The notes under the pieces are model-generated. The model made no database searches. It was not told where the DNA came from and worked only from the letters and a program-made list of their open reading frames with translations. A DNA stretch of 64,000 nt. Origin: Diphasiastrum complanatum (lineage: Eukaryota; Streptophyta; Lycopodiopsida; Lycopodiales; Lycopodiaceae). The position numbers and the translations under genes are program-made. Location: positions 53,278,020 to 53,342,019 of the forward strand of contig CM055104.1 in assembly GCA_029204225.1 (NCBI GenBank). Reading direction: 5' to 3'. Shown here in pieces: positions 59,401 to 64,000 of the stretch; positions within the stretch are counted from its first letter, which is position 1, and each line of letters starts with the position of its first letter.

Positions 59401-60701
59401 ATTCAGTGCCTCCTAGCAAGTACAACACTTTCAGAGGCATGGTGGATATATATGAACCTTTTATTCCAAGCCAAGTACAGGGAAGCTATGTGTCAAATTT
59501 GGATTTCTGACTAACTTTGGTTTTCCAACGTGGATATATAATACCATGAATTCCACTAAATTTGTATGGCTGTCCGCTTCCAAAAACCTCATAACACCTT
59601 AGCACCACAGCTTTGTGGAGACAGTATGAACATTAAAAGACTCCTAACTTAAAAGTATTTCTGGAATTGGCAAAGCTAGAGGCACCAACTACAACACAAA
59701 AACCACAAAGAATTAAACATTTTTGCATCTCTTTTTCGTCTTCTACAAACACATTTCTTTGTAGCGATGCCATCCACCTTCACAAGCAAATGCCCATGGA
59801 TTGCCTCCACTCTCTTAATGCAACTCCCCAGAATAGAAAATTCAATTGTGCACTAACATAAATTGCACAAAGTTTCTAGTGCCCAATGCCAACTACTGGA
59901 AAAAATTCTGGATGTCCACTGCAACATGTCTGTGCAAATGGTTTCAATCTGGAGATACATAATGGTAATTTCCATCTCCTATGTCAGGAGATGGAAATTA
60001 CCATCCGGGCATCTTACAATATTGCCAAGTTTTTGATCATCTGTTCCAGTTGGATGAAGTAATGACCCACAATTAGCTACGTTCGTTCAGGTTTGTGTAA
60101 CTGTACAGGTGAAATAGCTTGAAAGGTTTCTTAAAGACACTTTGTAGATGCAACCATCATTTATCTGGAATGGTTATGATTGATACCAGAGAAAGACCCT
60201 GGTAATCATGTTCGAAAGTGCGTGCATTGTGTTCTATGTTGAGAAACCAATTCTGTAGAGCCGGAGGTCATGTGCAACTGAAATAGGTTTCAACGATGTT
60301 GGAATCAAAGGATGAAGATTTGCTCGGATGAACAAACAACTTTCATGATATCCATCTCAAGACTCGGGTATGTTACATGCCTGTACTCGTAAATTTGACA
60401 ACAATCAAAGAAGTCACATTCTATAAATAAGCATATAGCATTAGAATCACCTCGCATGCCGTGGAGAAAAGATAAGTTTATCGCCAAATCGAGCCCAGTG
60501 TTCGTATGCATAGATAGCGACAGGACTGGTATCATTTGCTCCTTTCACAAGCTTCCCAACACTGACTTGCTCCAAGATGTTTTCTTGTTGTGTTACATCT
60601 ACTAATATGGTATTACCCAGTTTGTTTGTGTCACCATACAATCTCGAGTCAATGTGAATATGACCCGTCAACAAAAACTTTTGACCACTCAACCTAATTG
60701 G
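53445..60701 (-). CDS. NOMO: NOMO-like protein (nodal modulator, BOS complex), last nine coding exons
   Basis: Exons in coding order: 60451-60701, 59119-59185, 58578-58826, 58146-58376, 57895-57986, 57203-57431, 53863-54219, 53652-53725, 53445-53553 (TGA at 53445). All internal introns are GT-AG with matching phases; the sum is 1659 nt, about 552 residues without any stop. Family marks: IRLSGQKFLLTGHIHIDS, ILFYPREQQ, DDGCQPNIGEFYGRPGIYIN, NHLFSCEKLGRI, FDDLFPGTFYLRPLLK, EARAESRGYYDE, YRLRGLLPDTSYVVKV and FFELQDLPKGKY. These are repeated transthyretin/carboxypeptidase-regulatory-like beta-sandwich units of the ER lumen. One membrane span FPIVVGVAVIALFASM lies in exon 53652-53725, followed by a short basic cytosolic tail. 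In animals NOMO works with TMEM147 and nicalin at the ribosome-Sec61 translocon; in plants the partners are inferred. The full-length protein is about 1200 residues, so the N-terminal half lies beyond 60701, probably outside the window. Confidence 0.93.
54220..57202. mobile_element. Large NOMO intron (3.0 kb) with inserted retroelement debris
   Basis: Contains open stretches on the opposite strand to NOMO (54703-55107 with LDNYFCNSLKNGVIKIKTPF; 55285-55728 with ILMFTHGSGFILALYVNNLL) without a recognised domain. A region at 55915-55960 with CACGCGTGTGGAGGCTCTTC resembles the copia D LTR at about 43440. Most likely an eroded LTR-type insertion; the other NOMO introns in the window are 98-1265 bp. 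Confidence 0.45.
59962..60004. repeat. Perfect 19-bp hairpin in a NOMO intron
   Basis: ATGGTAATTTCCATCTCCT, a loop ATGTC, then AGGAGATGGAAATTACCAT. It lies in the 1.3-kb intron 59186-60450. Confidence 0.97.
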
Positions 60702-62498
60702 CTGCAAAAGGGAGAAACAATTTGCTGAGACTCTGCACAAAATAAAGCAACTAAACAAGTAACAGAAGAAAAAAAATCTTGAATGGCTTCTGAGACTAGC
60801 AATCAATGGGAACAATAATAGGAAAATATGTTCAAGTCAATTATCAACCTAAACTTTGAAGTTTTATTTAAAAAAGATCAAACATGACACCTTGCGTCCA
60901 TACAGTTAGGTAGAAGATTCCATTCATGGAGCTTTGATGATAAGAGACAAATGAGAGACCTCCTTAATTCTAGAAGTACATAAGATGACAAAAACTAATC
61001 ACCAAGTGGGAGCTTTGTAGAGCCAAAGAGAGGAAATCGTACAGATTGAAAACTTGTGATCTTAGTAACACTTTCTACATCAAACTGTTTAAAATAGTGA
61101 TTGTGAACCATGAAAAGTATAATAATAGCTGATGGGAATACAATTGGTACATGAAGATCAGCCACTCAAAGCACGAGCATGATATTATACTCCATTAACC
61201 AGAAGGAACGAAGCAACAATTCCAACTAAATAACTAATGCTGGAATCTTAGCTGCTATAAAGACAGAGTCATTTCTCACAATTAGTGAGCTCCTACCACG
61301 ATATTGTATCCTATTTGATAGCGTACCTGACATGCACTTTTTGTCTTGTATGTCCTGATTTGAGCAAGAGATTGAAGTCGAACTCCTGAGAGGAAAGAAA
61401 GTGCTCACCAACTCACTACTTATGTGAGGACAGAGTATATAACATGCATTACCACACTGACTGTATATCATCCTTATGACTCCAAATCAGGTCTGAGACC
61501 CAATGTGAGACCAACACTAAGGGGTGTACCATGAGGTGATCTGCGCTTGAATTAGCACCATGTGGAGCATCCTCTCAATCATGGTATGGTTATTGTAGAA
61601 GTACCCATGTATGTCTTTGGGTTAGGTACCAGGAGACAACAAGTAACAGATTTGGTCCAAACAGACATATTAGTACCCATTGCTGGTGGGATGGAACCTC
61701 TAAGCCAGCCCAATACGCCTATGAGACTATATGTCCTTGAGGACATGGATGGCATTCTATCAGTTGCCAAGCTGTCCATTAAGGAGAAGACCTAAAAATC
61801 TAGGCTCTAGATGCCAAAGCGCAACATGTCATATGGAAAGCATGACCTTTTGATTATATAGATGAAGATAGGGCCAGCCATGACTATATCTATCTCGGCT
61901 GCACATGGAATGTTAAGTGACTTGTATATGCTTGTGAGCTTGTGATATGTTATAGATTGAAAATAGAGATAGCTAGGATCTTTAAATCAAGGTTTACCAA
62001 CCTAGGAATCCTTGATGGTCTTCTACATCTCAAAATAGCTCAAAACTAACAACATGCATTTAACATGCAAGCAATCTAAAAAATTCTGGAGACATGCATG
62101 CAACATGCATGGATTAATACTTGCACATGCAATGAATCTGTCAGCCTTATGTAGCAATTGGATCTTCCCAGCTATGGTGGACAGCGGAGAAGATAAAGAG
62201 AACGTGAGCAGAAAAATGACATTATACTCACAAAAGAAATTGCTACATGATCTAGAATGATGGTGGATGCTATAAAAAGCATTCTAGCATCAAAAACTAT
62301 AATATTGCTCCTTCAATTAGGCTGAATGGATCTTGAATACTTGCTGCCCACAAACTTTCAACACAAAGAACATAAGGTTAGCAAGATTACAATGAAAGAA
62401 GCAAGATCCAACATCCATCAATCTAGAAGAATAACTGGATAGCATAACACTAGCATAAATGAGCAAGCAACTTCACCATACAAGAAAACAAAGACCAC
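60702..62498. other. Presumed upstream NOMO intron; no exon recognised
   Basis: Starts with a good acceptor (minus CTCCCTTTTGCAG) at 60702. No upstream NOMO exon was found to 64000. The ORF at 61562-61795 (+) has no recognisable family. ATGCATG-rich words occur at 62055-62110. Confidence 0.45.
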
Positions 62499-63926
62499 TA
62501 GCATATGTGAGAAAAACTTGTCCATAAGAAGTGCGCCCATTGGGAGGAGGGTCTCTTGTATAGTTTAGAACAAATGATTTGTGATGTACATTGCTTCCAA
62601 GTGTAAGTATAGGTGTCCCACATGCTAAGACTCAAGCATGCACATTCTATGCATGGGTTTTCATATTCTCTCTTCATGCAATGATTCTTGGCATGATTTG
62701 CCTTGGGACTTGATCTATCTTCTTATTCCATTGCCTAGCGGATTGCTTTAAGCCATATATACTTTTGAAAAGCAAGTAAACCCAACTAGGATGGTGTCTA
62801 CTCACATATCCTAATGGCTGCTTCATAAAAATAGTTTCATCCAATGTGCCATATAAATATGATGTTTCTCATCTATCTGATGCATCTCCAGATCATAATA
62901 AGCAGCCAAAGCAACTAACAAAGGTATGCTAGCTTGCTTTACAACGGGAGATCAAAATAATCAACTCCAAACTTTTGAGAATAACCTTTAGCTACAAGGC
63001 GAGCCTTGAAGCATGTAATATCACCTTGGGGTGAAAACTTCAGCTTGTAGAGCCATTTGCAATCTATGGCCTTTAAAGGCTGCAGCTTCCAAAGTTGGTG
63101 TTGATACATGGACTCCATCTCTTCATCCATAGCTTTGTGCCATTGATCTCGTTCTTTGCTCCACATGGCTTCTTCATAAGTTGATGGAGCTTCCACAAAA
63201 TATCCAAATTCTCTTTGGAAGCAAATTGGCTCTCTTCTTTCTCTCCTTGGTCGTGATGTAGCAGCTTCCTCATCTTCAAATTCTACTTCTTCCTCATTGA
63301 GCGCATATTTATTAAATTCAAACTTGGATAAAAACTCTGTATTTGTTCTCCTTCAACAATAAATCAATTTCTTGCCTATGTTTCACCATAATTTTGTCAA
63401 TGTATTAACCACTTCATATTTGGCTGGTTGATTTTGTTCTTTGAGATAGTGAAATTATAATGTGCTTAATGTCATGGTTTAAGTTTGATCAATTTCACCA
63501 TGTATTTTTAGCGCCACACAATTTTAATTTGCGTTGTATTCTCTCAAAGTTTAAATAGGCTTACCAAGTTTGTAAGTATTATAAAAATTTATTGTAAAGG
63601 TTTTAAAACCTTGAGTAGGCCCATAAGTTGTACATGGGGCTCTAGGGGCAATTTTACATGCTACCAACTATATGTTGGAACTATATGAATTTTCTCATGT
63701 TGTAGGAGGGGGCATTTTTCCTATATAGGAAACTTGTGGACCAAGGCAAATCATTGCATGAAGAGGGAAAGTGCATGCTTAGCATGTGGGACACCTATTT
63801 CAACTACTTTTGACACTTGGAAGCCATGTACATCACATATCATTTGTTTCCAATCTATAAATGATACCTCCTCCTCCTAGATGGGCGCACTATTTGGAGA
63901 GAGAGAGATTTCTTCTCACATATGCT
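62499..63926. repeat. Inverted repeat arms 62499-62706 and 63741-63926 flanking copia RT
   Basis: The rc of 62499-62706 matches 63741-63926 through CCAAGGCAAATCAT, GCATGAAGAG, GTGCATGCTT, TTAGCATGTGGGACACCTAT, ATGTACATCACA, ATCATTTGTT and CTCACATATGCT. Each arm lacks short segments of the other. The arms look like two copies of an LTR-type sequence in opposite orientation around 63320-62710. Confidence 0.75.
62640..63320 (-). pseudogene. Copia RT N-terminal half, minus strand
   Basis: From 63320 downward: EEEVEFEDEEAATSRPRRER, EAPSTYEEAMWSKERDQWHK, MDEEMESMYQHQLWKLQPLK, CKWLYKLKFSPQGDITCFKA and RLVAKGYSQKFGVDYF in one open frame to 62939. Then frame breaks, with QMD, GTLDETIF and KSIYGLKQ-like pieces (about 62710-62880). 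YVDD and RNase H are absent. Confidence 0.88.
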
Positions 63927-64000
63927 CTTGTGATTTGCTTTTTGTGGTAGAATCTCTTGCTAATTAATGCTAGTGTAATGCTATCCTAGATTGGTGTCTT
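63321..64000. other. LTR-like anonymous sequence at the window end
   Basis: Includes the right arm of the inverted repeat and a short GAGAGAGAGA at 63897-63910. No coding feature. Confidence 0.35.

Noticed and set aside
61562-61795. 77-residue plus-strand ORF
   Set aside because: No family recognised and a similar-length minus ORF overlaps it; could be a degraded repeat, but cannot be supported as a gene.

Overview
This is nuclear DNA of a land plant with a large, repeat-rich genome. The evidence is plant-type Ty1/copia and Ty3/gypsy LTR retrotransposons (tRNA-Met and tRNA-Asp type primer sites), GT-AG introns holding transposon debris, and host genes of plant type. A non-angiosperm (fern, lycophyte, bryophyte or conifer) is possible because the signal-peptidase subunit is rather divergent, but the sequence does not fix the lineage. 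No rRNA, tRNA, CRISPR or bacterial-type operon was seen.

Only three host genes are supported. (1) The last three exons of a metallo-beta-lactamase-fold protein lie at 4790-6380 (+). (2) A single-exon 99-residue signal peptidase complex subunit 1 (SPC12/SPCS1) lies at 32856-33155 (+). (3) The last nine coding exons of a NOMO-like (nodal modulator, BOS complex) ER membrane protein lie at 53445-60701 (-). All GT-AG sites and phases of the NOMO exons were checked by eye; its N-terminal half lies beyond the window.

Layout. 1-2600: TIR elements with subterminal palindrome arrays, including a large inverted pair. 2600-6400: MBL gene. 6400-11200: mostly anonymous DNA, one GC-palindrome element, one minisatellite. 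11200-15370: copia and gypsy fragments. 15374-27748: a nearly full-length but dead Ty3/gypsy element (long leader, gag, PR, RT, RH, INT, then an unusual 3.3-kb third ORF region before the 3' LTR), followed by a second tandem LTR to 28488. It sits in the remains of a copia element that reappears at 28489-29519. 30440-32460: copia pieces in both orientations plus a hAT/ZNF862-like fragment. 32500-33155: tandem repeat and SPC12. 33830-34870: GAACCGT-rich TIR element with a tandem copy of one end. 36440-37880: minus-strand copia remnant. 39290-46600: copia elements, one nested in another. 46600-48062: minus-strand gypsy gag with its LTR. 48795-51900: gypsy gag region interrupted by a clean solo LTR with a 5-bp target duplication. 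52000-60701: NOMO gene. 60702-64000: presumed large NOMO intron or upstream DNA with a minus-strand copia RT fragment.

No autonomous mobile element here is intact: every retroelement has stops, frameshifts or lost catalytic residues. The strongest leads for novelty are the third ORF of the gypsy element, the family of TIR elements that share a TTGCA terminus but differ in subterminal palindromes, the tandem LTR arrangement, and two perfect hairpins (49210-49262 and 59962-60004).
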